Part shown: positions 54,823 to 62,750 of the stretch, one piece after another
How positions within the stretch are numbered: position 1 is the first letter of the stretch
How the letters are laid out: each line of letters opens with the position of its first letter
Source of the DNA: Planotetraspora kaengkrachanensis
GTDB taxonomy: Bacteria; Actinomycetota; Actinomycetes; Streptosporangiales; Streptosporangiaceae
Assembly: GCF_016862895.1 (NCBI RefSeq)
Contig: NZ_BONV01000003.1
Location: 248,001-312,000, forward strand
Length of the DNA: 64,000 nt
Reading direction: 5' to 3'
Made by a program: the position numbers and the translations under genes
The notes under the pieces: generated by a model
What the model saw: the letters and a program-made list of their open reading frames with translations, nothing else
Database searches by the model: none
Told to the model about the DNA's origin: nothing

Positions 54823-54852
54823 TTGGCGTTATTTCGGACGATCGTCTAGATT
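54823..54852 (+). promoter_or_regulatory. candidate promoter of the class II aldolase gene (leaderless)
   Basis: TTGGCG at 54823-54828 and TAGATT at 54847-54852 are 18 bp apart. Transcription would begin about 7 bp downstream, at or next to the ATG at 54860, and no ribosome site is present, so the mRNA would be leaderless, as is common in actinobacteria. Confidence 0.5.
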
Positions 54853-54859
54853 CGCCGCC

Positions 54860-55486
54860 ATGGAAGAGCTTCGCCGGCAGCTGTGCGACTACGGCAGGCG
54901 GGCCGCGGAGCTGGGCCTGGTCATCGGGACCTCCGGCAACCTCAGCGCCAGGGACGGCGACTTCGTCGCGGTCACTCCCTCCGGCGTCGCGCTCGACCGT
55001 CTGCGCCCCGAGGACTGCCCGATCGTCCGGCTCGACGGAACCATAGTGGAGGGCGAACTGCCCCCGTCGTCCGAGACCCCGATGCACCTGGCCGTCTACG
55101 CCGCGACGGGGACGACGGCGGTCGTGCACACCCACTCGGTCTTCGGTGCCGTGGTGGCCACGACCATGACGGAGTTGCCCCCGATCCACTACAACTCCCT
55201 TCTGCTCGGCGGCAGCGTCCGCGTCGCCGAGTACGCGACGTACGGCACGCCCGAACTCGCCGCCAAGGTCCAGGAGGCGCTGACGGGCAAGCAGGCGGCG
55301 CTGATGGCCAACCACGGCGGCGTCACGATCGGAGCCGGTCTGGAGAAGGCCTTCGAGGCCACCCGCCTGCTCGAGTGGCTCTGCGAGGTGTACGTCCGCG
55401 CCCTCGGGGTCGGCACGCCCACCGTGCTGACCGAGGAGCAGCTCGCCGACGTCATCGTCCGGGCCTTCACCCCACCCCCGGCGTGA
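54860..55486 (+). CDS. class II aldolase/adducin-family protein (FucA-like)
   Basis: A 208-residue zinc aldolase-fold protein. It has GTSGNLSARDGDFVAVTPSG (phosphate-binding region), the zinc ligands in AVVHTHSVFG (HxH), ETPMHLAVYAATGTTA with the catalytic Glu, and MANHGGVTIGAGLEKAFEAT with the third histidine. It should cleave a sugar phosphate such as fuculose- or ribulose-phosphate, or act as a decarboxylase. The gene is divergent from ngcEFG, with a DasR-like site in its promoter, suggesting amino-sugar control. The stop TGA is within the first unit of a repeat array. Confidence 0.88.
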   Translation: MEELRRQLCDYGRRAAELGLVIGTSGNLSARDGDFVAVTPSGVALDRLRPEDCPIVRLDGTIVEGELPPSSETPMHLAVYAATGTTAVVHTHSVFGAVVATTMTELPPIHYNSLLLGGSVRVAEYATYGTPELAAKVQEALTGKQAALMANHGGVTIGAGLEKAFEATRLLEWLCEVYVRALGVGTPTVLTEEQLADVIVRAFTPPPA

Positions 55487-55600
55487 TCATGCACAGGTTC
55501 GGCAAAACCCCGCTCCACCTGCGCCGCCACTAGGCGTGATCATGCGCAGGCTCGGCGGAACCCCGCCCCACCTGCGCAGACGCTCACCGTGATCATGCAC
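55483..55600. repeat. second GTGATCATGCAC array, three copies at 53-bp spacing
   Basis: Copies start at 55483, 55536 and 55589, exactly 53 bp apart. The first two continue with AGGTTCGGCAAAACCCC and AGGCTCGGCGGAACCCC, so units also share sequence beyond the core. The first core includes the aldolase stop codon and the third ends 6 bp before the DUF885 stop, so the array fills the gap between two convergent genes, as does the array at 28976. Confidence 0.85.
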
Positions 55601-55605
55601 GAGCG

Positions 55606-57183
55606 CTACGCCGGAATGACCGCCTTCCTGGCCAGCCCGAGCGGCAGGCCTCCCGACCCCGCGATCGCGTCGTGGAACGACCGCAGGTCGCCGCGGTAGT
55701 CGTCCCTGATCCGCTCGATCTCCAGAGCACCTGTCAGGTACGAGGGCGCCTGGGTCGGCCACGCGCAGTACCTGCCGACCTCCCCCACCGCCGTGCCGGG
55801 CGAGAGCGAGGCCTTGGTGGTCATGAACGTTTCGGCCTCCTCGATCGTCATGTCGCCGCAGTGCAGCGCCGTGTCCACGACGATCCGCGCGGCGCGGAAG
55901 ATCCGGCAGTCCAGGTGGGCCAGCTCGGTCTGCGGCGTGTCGAAGTACCCCTGCTCGTGCATCACCTTCTCGACGTAGAGCGCCCAGCCCTCGACGAAGT
56001 ACGGCGTGCGGAATATCTTGCGCGCCTTCCTCGGGCTGCCGGCCATCCACGCCAGGTGCCAGTGGTGTCCGGGATAGGCCTCGTGGACGGCGATCGACGG
56101 CATCTGGGCCCGGGAGTTGGTCCTCAGGCGCTGCCGTACCTGCTCCTCGGTGAAACCGTCCGGCGTGAACGGGACGAAGAAGACGCCCGCCCTCGACGTC
56201 GTGAGCGGCGGCGGCGCGAGGTAGTTGGCCACCGCGATGAGGGGACGCTGGAACTCCGGGGACGGCAGGACCCGGCAGTCCTCCCCCTCGGGGAAGGTGA
56301 CCAGCCCGCGGTCGCGGGCGAAGTCGCGTGCACGGAAGGTCTCGGCCTCGTACTCGGCGCGCATCGCCTCCAGCGTGGGCGGGTGGTCGTCCATGAGCGT
56401 CTCCATGGCGGCCCGCCAGTCGGAGGAGCCGAGTCGCCCGGCCACCTCGCGCATCCGCCCGTCGAGCTCGTCCCAGGACTTGAGCCCCTTCTCGTGCAGT
56501 TCGGAGGCGCCGTACCCGAGCATCTCCCGCTCCCGCAGCAGGGTCGAGTAGAGCTCCTCTCCCATCCGCCAGGTCCCGCCGGCCTTGAAGCCGTCGAGGA
56601 ACGTGACGAAGTCGTCGAACGCCTCGGCGGCGGGCCCGGCGGCGTTGGCCAGACGGGCGCGCAGGTTCTCGTCCGCCACTCCCGCCGGCAGGGTCGCGGT
56701 GAGGAAGTGCCGCGCCGTACGGGCCTGATCCAGACCACGGCGGACGAGCAGGTCGGACGCGAGACCGGGATCGAGGTTCTCGCGGCACGCGGCGAGCACA
56801 CCGGGGACGTCGGCGAGCCGTGCGACGGCCGCGTCGACGAGGTCGGCCTCCGGGGCGAGCCGCTGCTGGAACGGGGTGAACATCGACGCGAAGATCGCGT
56901 TGAGGTACGGCGCGGGATCGCGCCGCCACTCCGGCCGGCGGGCCTGGGCGACCGCGCCGCGCAGGTGCGAGAGCACGAGGTCGCGGTCGATCTCGTCGTC
57001 GAGGGAGGCGGGGGCGTATCCCGCCAGCCGCCGCAGCCACTCCTCCTCGGCTCGTTCCCTGGCCGTGAACCCCGCCTCGGTGAAGTCGCCCAGAGTGCGG
57101 TCGTGGCCGCCGGCGCCGAGAAGCGTCGCGCTGATCGGATGCTCGGCCAGATACCAGTCGAGAAAGTCGTCCACCAGTGTCAT
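55606..57183 (-). CDS. DUF885-family metallopeptidase-like protein
   Basis: A 525-residue, mostly alpha-helical protein. The DUF885 zinc signature is HEAYPGHHWHLAWM (HExxxGHH-like) near residue 360, with the later EGWALYVEKVMHEQGYFD that supplies the third ligand glutamate. No signal peptide is visible, so it is probably cytoplasmic. Members are related to M32/M3-type carboxypeptidases, but substrates are not known. The ATG at 57183 is chosen because homologues start near MTLVDDFLDWYLAEHP. It is divergent from the DUF4032 gene. Confidence 0.88.
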   Translation of the reverse strand: MTLVDDFLDWYLAEHPISATLLGAGGHDRTLGDFTEAGFTARERAEEEWLRRLAGYAPASLDDEIDRDLVLSHLRGAVAQARRPEWRRDPAPYLNAIFASMFTPFQQRLAPEADLVDAAVARLADVPGVLAACRENLDPGLASDLLVRRGLDQARTARHFLTATLPAGVADENLRARLANAAGPAAEAFDDFVTFLDGFKAGGTWRMGEELYSTLLREREMLGYGASELHEKGLKSWDELDGRMREVAGRLGSSDWRAAMETLMDDHPPTLEAMRAEYEAETFRARDFARDRGLVTFPEGEDCRVLPSPEFQRPLIAVANYLAPPPLTTSRAGVFFVPFTPDGFTEEQVRQRLRTNSRAQMPSIAVHEAYPGHHWHLAWMAGSPRKARKIFRTPYFVEGWALYVEKVMHEQGYFDTPQTELAHLDCRIFRAARIVVDTALHCGDMTIEEAETFMTTKASLSPGTAVGEVGRYCAWPTQAPSYLTGALEIERIRDDYRGDLRSFHDAIAGSGGLPLGLARKAVIPA

Positions 57184-57238
57184 ACCGCCCGACTCTATCC
57201 GGGACACTGGTGATGAAGACCCCGAAAAAGGAGCAGTC

Positions 57239-58483
57239 GTGCCCCTGCAGATGATCGGCGCTCCCAGCGATCCCGAGCTGATCCGGCTGCCCTGGGACGT
57301 CCCCCTCGAGGAGTGGCCCGCCCACCACCTGGTGTCGCTGCCGCGCGGCATCTCCCGCCACGTCGTGCGCTTCGCGCGGCTCGCCGGGCGCGTCTACGCG
57401 ATCAAGGAGATCAGCGCCAGGTACGCCAAGCGGGAGTACAAGCTGCTGTGGGACCTGGCCAGGCTGGACACCCCCGCGGTCGAACCGGTCGCCGTGGTGA
57501 CGGGCAGGACCGCGCAGGACGGATCCGAGCTGGACTCCGCCCTGGTCACCAGGCACCTGCAGTTCTCGCTCCCCTACCGTGCGGTGCTGTCGGGCTCGAT
57601 CCGGCCGGACACGCTGACCCGCCTGCTCGACGCCCTCGCCGTCCTGCTCGTACGGCTCCACCTGAACGGCTTCTACTGGGGGGACTGCTCGCTGTCGAAC
57701 GCCCTGTTCCGCAGGGACGCGGGGGCGTTCGCCGCCTATCTGGTCGACGCGGAGACCGGTGAGCTCCACCCCACCCTCACCGAGGGCCAGCGGTCGCACG
57801 ACATCGAGGTCGCGCACGTCAACATCTTCGGCGAGATGCTCGACCTGGAGGCGGGCGGCCTGCTGCACCCCACGATCGACCCGCAGGCGTTCTCCGAGCA
57901 GCTCGTCGAGCGCTACGAGCGGCTCTGGGACGAGCTGACCCAGGACGAGATCATCGAGGAGGTCGACTGGCACCGCGTCGACCAGCGGATCCGACGGCTC
58001 AACTCACTCGGCTTCGACGTCGCCGAGATGATGGTCCGCCGCAAGGCAGGCACGTCGCGGCTCATCGTGCGGCCCAAGGTCGTGGACGCCGGCCACCACC
58101 AGCGCCGCCTGCTCCGCCTGACCGGCCTGGACGTCGAGGAGAACCAGGCGAGAAGGCTGCTCAACGACCTCGACTCGTTCCGCGTGTCGAACGGGCTGCG
58201 GCACGAGGACGAGGCCATCGTCGCCCACCGGTGGCTGGCCGAGGTCTTCCAGCCGGTGGTCAACGCGATCCCCGCCGACCTGCGGCGCAAGCTGGAGCCG
58301 GCGCAGCTCTTCCACGAGGTGCTCGACCACCGCTGGTACATGTCCGAGGCCGCGGGCAAGGACGTCGGGCTCGAGGCCGCGGTGCGGTCCTACGTCGACA
58401 ACGTGCTGGTGTTCAAGCCGGACGAGAAGGCCGTCATCACGCCCGGCGACCTGATCACCGCTCCCGATCCGCTGTCTCCCTGA
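57239..58483 (+). CDS. DUF4032 domain protein with kinase-like N-terminal part
   Basis: A 414-residue protein found in most actinobacteria. The N-terminal half resembles a lipopolysaccharide-kinase/RIO-type fold: RFARLAGRVYAIKEISARYA with a VAIK-like lysine, LLVRLHLNGFYWGDCSLSNA with a catalytic-loop-like GDCSLSN, and AYLVDAETGEL. The C-terminal half, about residues 250-400, is the DUF4032 core with DEIIEEVDWHRVDQRIRRLN. Function unknown. GTG start with GGAG 5 nt upstream. Its 3' end overlaps the convergent DUF523 gene by 29 bp. Confidence 0.88.
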   Translation: MPLQMIGAPSDPELIRLPWDVPLEEWPAHHLVSLPRGISRHVVRFARLAGRVYAIKEISARYAKREYKLLWDLARLDTPAVEPVAVVTGRTAQDGSELDSALVTRHLQFSLPYRAVLSGSIRPDTLTRLLDALAVLLVRLHLNGFYWGDCSLSNALFRRDAGAFAAYLVDAETGELHPTLTEGQRSHDIEVAHVNIFGEMLDLEAGGLLHPTIDPQAFSEQLVERYERLWDELTQDEIIEEVDWHRVDQRIRRLNSLGFDVAEMMVRRKAGTSRLIVRPKVVDAGHHQRRLLRLTGLDVEENQARRLLNDLDSFRVSNGLRHEDEAIVAHRWLAEVFQPVVNAIPADLRRKLEPAQLFHEVLDHRWYMSEAAGKDVGLEAAVRSYVDNVLVFKPDEKAVITPGDLITAPDPLSP

Positions 58484-58970
58484 GCAGCTCGGCCAGGTGA
58501 AGGGCCGCCTCGGGAAGGCGGTCCTCGCCGAAGACGCGGATGCCGTTCAGCTCCAGCAGCGCCGCGGTCACTCCCTTGCCCGGGGTCACCCTGCCGCGGA
58601 AGGTGCCGTCGTGGATCCGAAGGGAGCCGCACGACGGGCTGCCCTCCTTGAGGATCGCCATCCGGACGCCGAACGACCGCGCGACCGCCAGCGCCTGCTG
58701 CGCGCCGGAGAGGAACGCGTTCGTCACGTCGTCGCCGTCCGGCGTCAGGATCCGGGCCGCCCCGGCCAGGACGGCGGCGCCGCCCACGCCGCCCTCGATC
58801 TCGGCGGGCGGACGGGGGACGGGCAGCCCGCCCTCGACCTCCGGGCAGAACGGCACCAGCCGCCCCTCGGCCCTCCAGGAGGCGAGCAGTTCGTCGTCGC
58901 TGGTCTTCGCGCCGCCGTCGAACCGCACGCGGCTGCCGAGCAGGCACGCGCTGACCAGGATCCGCTCCAT
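58455..58970 (-). CDS. DUF523/TudS-like iron-sulfur protein
   Basis: A 171-residue protein with three conserved cysteines, in VSACLLGSRVRFDG, PFCPEVEGGLPVPRPP and EGSPSCGSLRIHDG. In the related thiouracil desulfidase TudS these bind a [4Fe-4S] cluster that removes sulfur from thiouracil, so desulfidation of a thio-nucleobase is possible. The ATG at 58970 fits the family N-terminus MERILVSACLLG. It is convergent with DUF4032, overlapping it by 29 bp. Confidence 0.88.
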   Translation of the reverse strand: MERILVSACLLGSRVRFDGGAKTSDDELLASWRAEGRLVPFCPEVEGGLPVPRPPAEIEGGVGGAAVLAGAARILTPDGDDVTNAFLSGAQQALAVARSFGVRMAILKEGSPSCGSLRIHDGTFRGRVTPGKGVTAALLELNGIRVFGEDRLPEAALHLAELLRETADRER

Positions 58971-59255
58971 GCCTCCATTCTGTACGGCCTGCGCCACCAC
59001 TCGAGCGGACAGGGTCGGACGGCCAGCGACAGCGAAATCTAGCTAGATGCCGGGATATTTCCCCGATGTCGCAAGTGCGCAAAATGAAGAAATTTCATGA
59101 AAAACCGATGTTTCCCACCTAGGCGGACAATCCTTATTCGATGTTGCTGAATCGTTTATCCCGCCTCTTTATGACTCCTCCACGGCACCGGAGTGACGCC
59201 CACCGGCTTCTCTAATGTTGGCCGCGCTGTATCGGCTAATCGGCGAGGAGTTGAC

Positions 59256-59627
59256 GTGATCGGGATAGAGGACTGCCTCTCTGAGGTCATGTCGATTCCC
59301 GGCGCGCTCGACGCGGTCCTGGTGGAACCCGTCAGCGGCATGGCGGTCGTCGGAAGCGGAACGCCCGATCCCGCGAGGTCCGCGGCCGGGCTCACCGAGA
59401 CCTTCCGCGCGGCGCTCGAGGGGATCGCACTGGCGTCTCCGGAGGGGACCGTGCGGATCGACACCATGATCATCACGACGGAGACGAGCCACCACCTCAT
59501 CAAGCCGATCGAGATGGTCTTCGACGGGCCGCTCCTGATCTGCCTCCGGCTGGATCTCGAGCGCTCGAACCTCGCCCTCGCGCAGTGGCGGCTCGGCATC
59601 ATCACGGACCAGCTGATGGCCCATTGA
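59256..59627 (+). CDS. roadblock/LC7 domain protein (first of three)
   Basis: A 123-residue protein of the longin-like roadblock fold. IGIEDCLSEVMSIPGALDAV is the first helix-strand, followed by VEPVSGMAVVGSGTP and ETSHHLIKPIEMVFDGPLLI. It keeps only a single domain. GAGGAG lies 6 nt upstream of the GTG start; the upstream frame carries no domain. Roadblock proteins act with small GTPases such as MglA; no GTPase gene is in the window. It is the first gene of a tight four-gene cluster. Confidence 0.8.
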   Translation: MIGIEDCLSEVMSIPGALDAVLVEPVSGMAVVGSGTPDPARSAAGLTETFRAALEGIALASPEGTVRIDTMIITTETSHHLIKPIEMVFDGPLLICLRLDLERSNLALAQWRLGIITDQLMAH

Positions 59628-59630
59628 GTC

Positions 59631-60455
59631 ATGGCCCCCACCACCCTCGACACCGTCCTGACCCGGCTCGCGGCCGACAACGCCACCGGCTCCCTGCGCG
59701 TCGGCAAGGACGGGACCGTCTACCTCACCGGCGGACGGGTGTCGTACGTCGAGTGCACGACCACCCCGGGAGTCGAGGAACTGCTCACGACCTCCGGCCG
59801 GATCAGCGCCTCCGGGGTCCGCGGGATACGGCAGGCGGCGGGGCCCGAGGCCGACGGGGGCGACCTCCTCATCGAGAAGGGCGTGCTCAGCCGGGGCGAG
59901 CTGGAGTTCTGCGTGCTGGGGGCGACCCTGGACGCGTCGTTCTTCCTGCTGCGGCCGGCGGGGACGCCCAGGTCCAGGTTCAAGGAGGGGGACACCCACT
60001 GGCTCGGGACGCACTGGTACTTCGACGTCCCCGGCCTGTTCCGCGAGTGCGAGCGCAGGTCGGCCCGGCTCGAGCGGGCCTGGCCGTCCGCGGAGCTCGA
60101 CGGTGAGGCCGTCGTCCCCGTGGGGCGCCTCAACGGCGGGCACGTGCTCCTCACCGCACCCCAGTGGGAGCTGGTTCTCGCCGCGGACTCCACGGCCACC
60201 CCGCTCGATCTGGCCCGCCGCCTCGGGCGTCCGGCCTACTCGACCCTGCTCGCCGTACGGGAACTCGCCGCGGCCGGACTGCTCGCCACGCACGCGGCGT
60301 CCGGGCCGGACACTGCAGACGTTCCGGCGGCACTGCCGAAGCGGACCCCCGCGGCGCAGTCCGGGGACGCGTCGGAGCGGACGCACCCACCGCAGGCGGA
60401 CGCCGCCGACGTGAACCTGCTCATCAGGCTGCGTGACGCCCTGGAGGCGCTGTAG
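59631..60455 (+). CDS. DUF4388-like (PATAN) regulator-type protein
   Basis: A 274-residue protein. The N-terminal TLDTVLTRLAADNATGSLRV with GTVYLTGGRVSYVECT matches the DUF4388/PATAN pattern, a beta-rich domain often combined with roadblock or response regulators. A middle domain is rich in aromatic residues (GDTHWLGTHWYFDVPGLF), then a winged-helix-like part (ADSTATPLDLARRLGRPAYS, TLLAVRELAAAGLL) and a Pro/Ala-rich linker before a short helix. It follows the first roadblock gene by 3 nt, so the cluster is an operon. Function inferred only from context. Confidence 0.72.
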   Translation: MAPTTLDTVLTRLAADNATGSLRVGKDGTVYLTGGRVSYVECTTTPGVEELLTTSGRISASGVRGIRQAAGPEADGGDLLIEKGVLSRGELEFCVLGATLDASFFLLRPAGTPRSRFKEGDTHWLGTHWYFDVPGLFRECERRSARLERAWPSAELDGEAVVPVGRLNGGHVLLTAPQWELVLAADSTATPLDLARRLGRPAYSTLLAVRELAAAGLLATHAASGPDTADVPAALPKRTPAAQSGDASERTHPPQADAADVNLLIRLRDALEAL

Positions 60456-60499
60456 TGATCACGCGCTCGTGGCTCAAGCGGGCCGGAAAGGGGGTCCCG

Positions 60500-60868
60500 A
60501 TGGATCTGCGCCGCGACATATACGAGGAGATCGTCCTGCTGCGGAGCCGCGCGCCGGAGATCACCGGGGCGCTCACCTGCACGGTCGACGGCATGCTCGT
60601 GACGACTGACCTGCCCGCCGACACCGAGCAGACGGCGGCGCTCACCTCGGCGCTGCTGTCGCTCAGCCGCCGGATGACCGACCTCGCCAAGGTCGGCCGG
60701 CTCGAGGAGACCCTGGTGTCCGGAACGGACGGGCACGCCGCGTGCTACGCCGCTGGGGCCAAGCTCGTCCTCACCGTCCTGGTCGGCCCGGGCGCCAATC
60801 TCGGCCTGCTCCGGAGGGAGGGCCGCAAAACGGCGGGAAGACTCGCCGCCATCGTCGAACGCGAATGA
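60500..60868 (+). CDS. roadblock/LC7 domain protein (second of three)
   Basis: A 122-residue roadblock protein: DLRRDIYEEIVLLRSRAPEI, TGALTCTVDGMLVTTDLPAD, ALLSLSRRMTDLAKVGRLEE and KLVLTVLVGPGANLGLLRRE give the expected order. The ATG at 60500 has AAGGGGG 4 nt upstream; a GTG at 60455 overlaps the stop of the previous gene by 1 nt and would add 15 residues, so translational coupling is an alternative start. Third gene of the cluster. Confidence 0.8.
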   Translation: MDLRRDIYEEIVLLRSRAPEITGALTCTVDGMLVTTDLPADTEQTAALTSALLSLSRRMTDLAKVGRLEETLVSGTDGHAACYAAGAKLVLTVLVGPGANLGLLRREGRKTAGRLAAIVERE

Positions 60869-60899
60869 ATCCCCGAATTACCGATTAGGAGCAAAAAGC

Positions 60900-61271
60900 A
60901 TGGCGAACATGGACGTCTCTCTCAAAGAAATGATGGCCATCGACGGAGCGATCGGAGGAGCGGTCGTCGACTACGGGAGCGGCATGGCGCTCGGCACCAT
61001 CGGCGGCGGCAAGGAACTCGACCTCCAGATCGCGGCGGCGGCCAACACCGAGGTCGTCAAGGCGAAGCTGCGGGCCATGGAAGCCCTCCAACTCCAGGAC
61101 GCCATCGAGGACATCCTCATCACGCTGGGCGGGCAGTACCACATCATCCGCCCGCTCGCGGGCCGGGGCGGCAAGGGCCTGTTCCTCTACCTCGCCCTCG
61201 ACCGCGGCCGCGCCAACCTCGCGATGGCCCGCCACCAACTGCGCACGATCGAGGACAAGCTCGACGTGTGA
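60900..61271 (+). CDS. roadblock/LC7 domain protein (third of three)
   Basis: A 123-residue roadblock-fold protein starting MANMDVSLKEMMAIDGAIGG, with VVDYGSGMALGTIGGGKELD and ILITLGGQYHIIRPLAGRGG. AGGAG lies 9 nt before the ATG. The C-terminus LDRGRANLAMARHQLRTIED closely matches the end of the first roadblock protein (LDLERSNLALAQWRLGIITD), so the two are duplicates of one gene. It is the last gene of the cluster and is followed by a terminator-like hairpin. Confidence 0.82.
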   Translation: MANMDVSLKEMMAIDGAIGGAVVDYGSGMALGTIGGGKELDLQIAAAANTEVVKAKLRAMEALQLQDAIEDILITLGGQYHIIRPLAGRGGKGLFLYLALDRGRANLAMARHQLRTIEDKLDV

Positions 61272-61285
61272 CCACGCCGCCGAGC

Positions 61286-61316
61286 CCGGGAGGCCGCGGG
61301 ACCTGCCGCCTCCCGG
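61286..61316 (+). terminator. hairpin after the roadblock cluster
   Basis: CCGGGAGGC at 61286-61294 pairs with GCCTCCCGG at 61308-61316, loop 13 nt, 14 nt after the last roadblock gene; no U-tract. Confidence 0.55.
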
Positions 61317-61599
61317 CCCGGCGCCACCCGCGGCGGGCGAGGTTGACACCGCTCTGCGGGCCACCGTCCGACTTCGTGCCTTTCGCGGTCGCGCGTTGGC
61401 GTAGCCTGATCATGCGAACCCCCCTTATCACCATAAAGTGGGGTCTCGGCAGTGGCTGGTGAATGACCCATGGCGTCAAGTCGCGGTCAGCCCCGGTGCG
61501 GATTCGGAGGGCGATCAGACAGGTGATGCGGCATTCGACGTGGGCGTTACCTCTCATTGAGACCCTTACCCCGCAGATCCGCAGTGGCCGGGTGCGTTG
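61317..61599. other. intergenic region before the M23-like gene, AT-rich patch
   Basis: No gene was found between the hairpin and the next start. A dyad ACCCCCC...TTATCACCATAA...GGGGT occurs near 61420-61444 and may be a promoter or operator. A single core CTGATCATGCG at 61406-61416 recalls the repeat arrays but is not repeated. No known riboswitch consensus was recognised. Confidence 0.4.
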
Positions 61600-62742
61600 A
61601 TGCCCAGATCCTCGTCCGGGCACCGCTCGATACTGCCGCTGGCCGACGGCGTCGCGCGGATCGGCGGACTCGTCGCCGTCCTCGTCGGCCTGGCGTTGTG
61701 CGCGATCGTCCAGCAGGAGGTCGTCGCCCGGGTGGGACCCCACCGCGTGGTGAAGGCCGAGGTTACGGGCACTCGCCGACCGCGTCCGACTCCGAAGGCC
61801 TCCCGGACGGACCCGGCACCGTTCGCCCAGGTACGGACGGCCGTGCTGAGGCAGCGAGGCCCGTCGGCACGCGCGGCCTTCCGCGTCGAGAGCCTGCCGC
61901 AGCCGGACGTGCACATGACCCGAATCGACGAGGCCAAGGGCTGGGCCTTCGGCACCGCGGCCATCCCGCCGCCCCCGGGCGTGGCCGCCCTACCCGACCC
62001 GTCCCTGTTCATCGCCCGGAGGTCCGGCCAGACGTGGCAGGTCGCGTCGGCCGGCGTCGAGGACTTCGCGCGGTTCGTACGGCAGGCGCCCACGACGGTG
62101 GTCCCGGCGGACGAGCGGCCGTTCCTGGAGCAGTACGGCGAGGCCTCGTCGGCCAAGGAAGGCGTCGCCACCGGGATGACGCTTCCGTGGAGCGCGGGTC
62201 AGTCGTGGACGATGCGGTCCCTCGGCGGAGTCGACGCCCTGCAGTTCAGCGGTGGCGACGGCCGTGTCCTCGCCCCCGCACCGGGCAGGCTCTACCGCCT
62301 CTGCGCACGCTCAGCCAGCCAGAGCATGCTTCTGCTGATCCACGCCGACGGCCTGGCCTCCGAGTACTACCAGATGGCCGACGTCGCCGATGTCAAGGAA
62401 GGCACCCTCATACAGGAGGGCGGCTATCTCGGGCATACGGGAACCGCACGGCCCTGCGGCGGCGCGGCGCCGGCCTCGGGGCCCGCGACGGTGGACTTCA
62501 CCCTCTTCAGCGGTGCGAGCCTGATGCCGCTCGAGGGCACGCGGATCGGCGGCTGGACCCTGCACACCGCCGGGGACCAGGTCTGGGCCGATCGTTCCGG
62601 TCTGCGGGTGAACGCGGGCAACCCGTTGCTCAACTTCGGGACCGACGCCCCTCCTTCACCGAGCCCCCGTCCTCCGTCCGCCACGCCGTCCCTCCGATCT
62701 CCTTCGGCCAGTCCGTCCCCCCGGCCGACTCATTCGCGCTGA
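61600..62742 (+). CDS. M23-like (LasA/LytM-type) protein without zinc ligands
   Basis: A 380-residue exported protein: N-terminal membrane segment (ARIGGLVAVLVGLALCAIVQ), linker, then an M23-like domain with GMTLPWSAGQSWTMRSLGGV, LQFSGGDGRVLAPAPGRLYR, EYYQMADVADVKEGTLIQEG, GYLGHTGTARPCGG and IGGWTLH. In active M23 relatives these segments read LDFAGGDG, YYHL and HVHF; here the Asp is Gln, the His of YYH is Gln, and HVH is VDF, so metal binding and catalysis are lost. A Ser/Pro tail follows. It is probably a binding or regulatory cell-wall protein. The ATG after TTG is used as start. Confidence 0.75.
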   Translation: MPRSSSGHRSILPLADGVARIGGLVAVLVGLALCAIVQQEVVARVGPHRVVKAEVTGTRRPRPTPKASRTDPAPFAQVRTAVLRQRGPSARAAFRVESLPQPDVHMTRIDEAKGWAFGTAAIPPPPGVAALPDPSLFIARRSGQTWQVASAGVEDFARFVRQAPTTVVPADERPFLEQYGEASSAKEGVATGMTLPWSAGQSWTMRSLGGVDALQFSGGDGRVLAPAPGRLYRLCARSASQSMLLLIHADGLASEYYQMADVADVKEGTLIQEGGYLGHTGTARPCGGAAPASGPATVDFTLFSGASLMPLEGTRIGGWTLHTAGDQVWADRSGLRVNAGNPLLNFGTDAPPSPSPRPPSATPSLRSPSASPSPRPTHSR

Positions 62743-62750
62743 GGACGCCC

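Noticed and set aside
55487-57973. 828-codon open frame on the minus strand
   Set aside because: Overlaps DUF885 in another frame and is antisense to DUF4032; low-complexity Arg/Gly/Pro composition.
61406-61416. Further member of the GTGATCATGCAC arrays
   Set aside because: A single CTGATCATGCG core without a second copy at 53 bp.
61317-61599. c-di-AMP or cobalamin riboswitch before the wall-protein gene
   Set aside because: Neither the conserved ydaO nor the cobalamin-box sequence could be found; only a short dyad is visible.
61557-62750. 398-codon upstream extension of the ferric-reductase-like gene
   Set aside because: It overlaps the M23-like gene in another frame and is arginine-rich; the ATG at 62751 gives the normal start.
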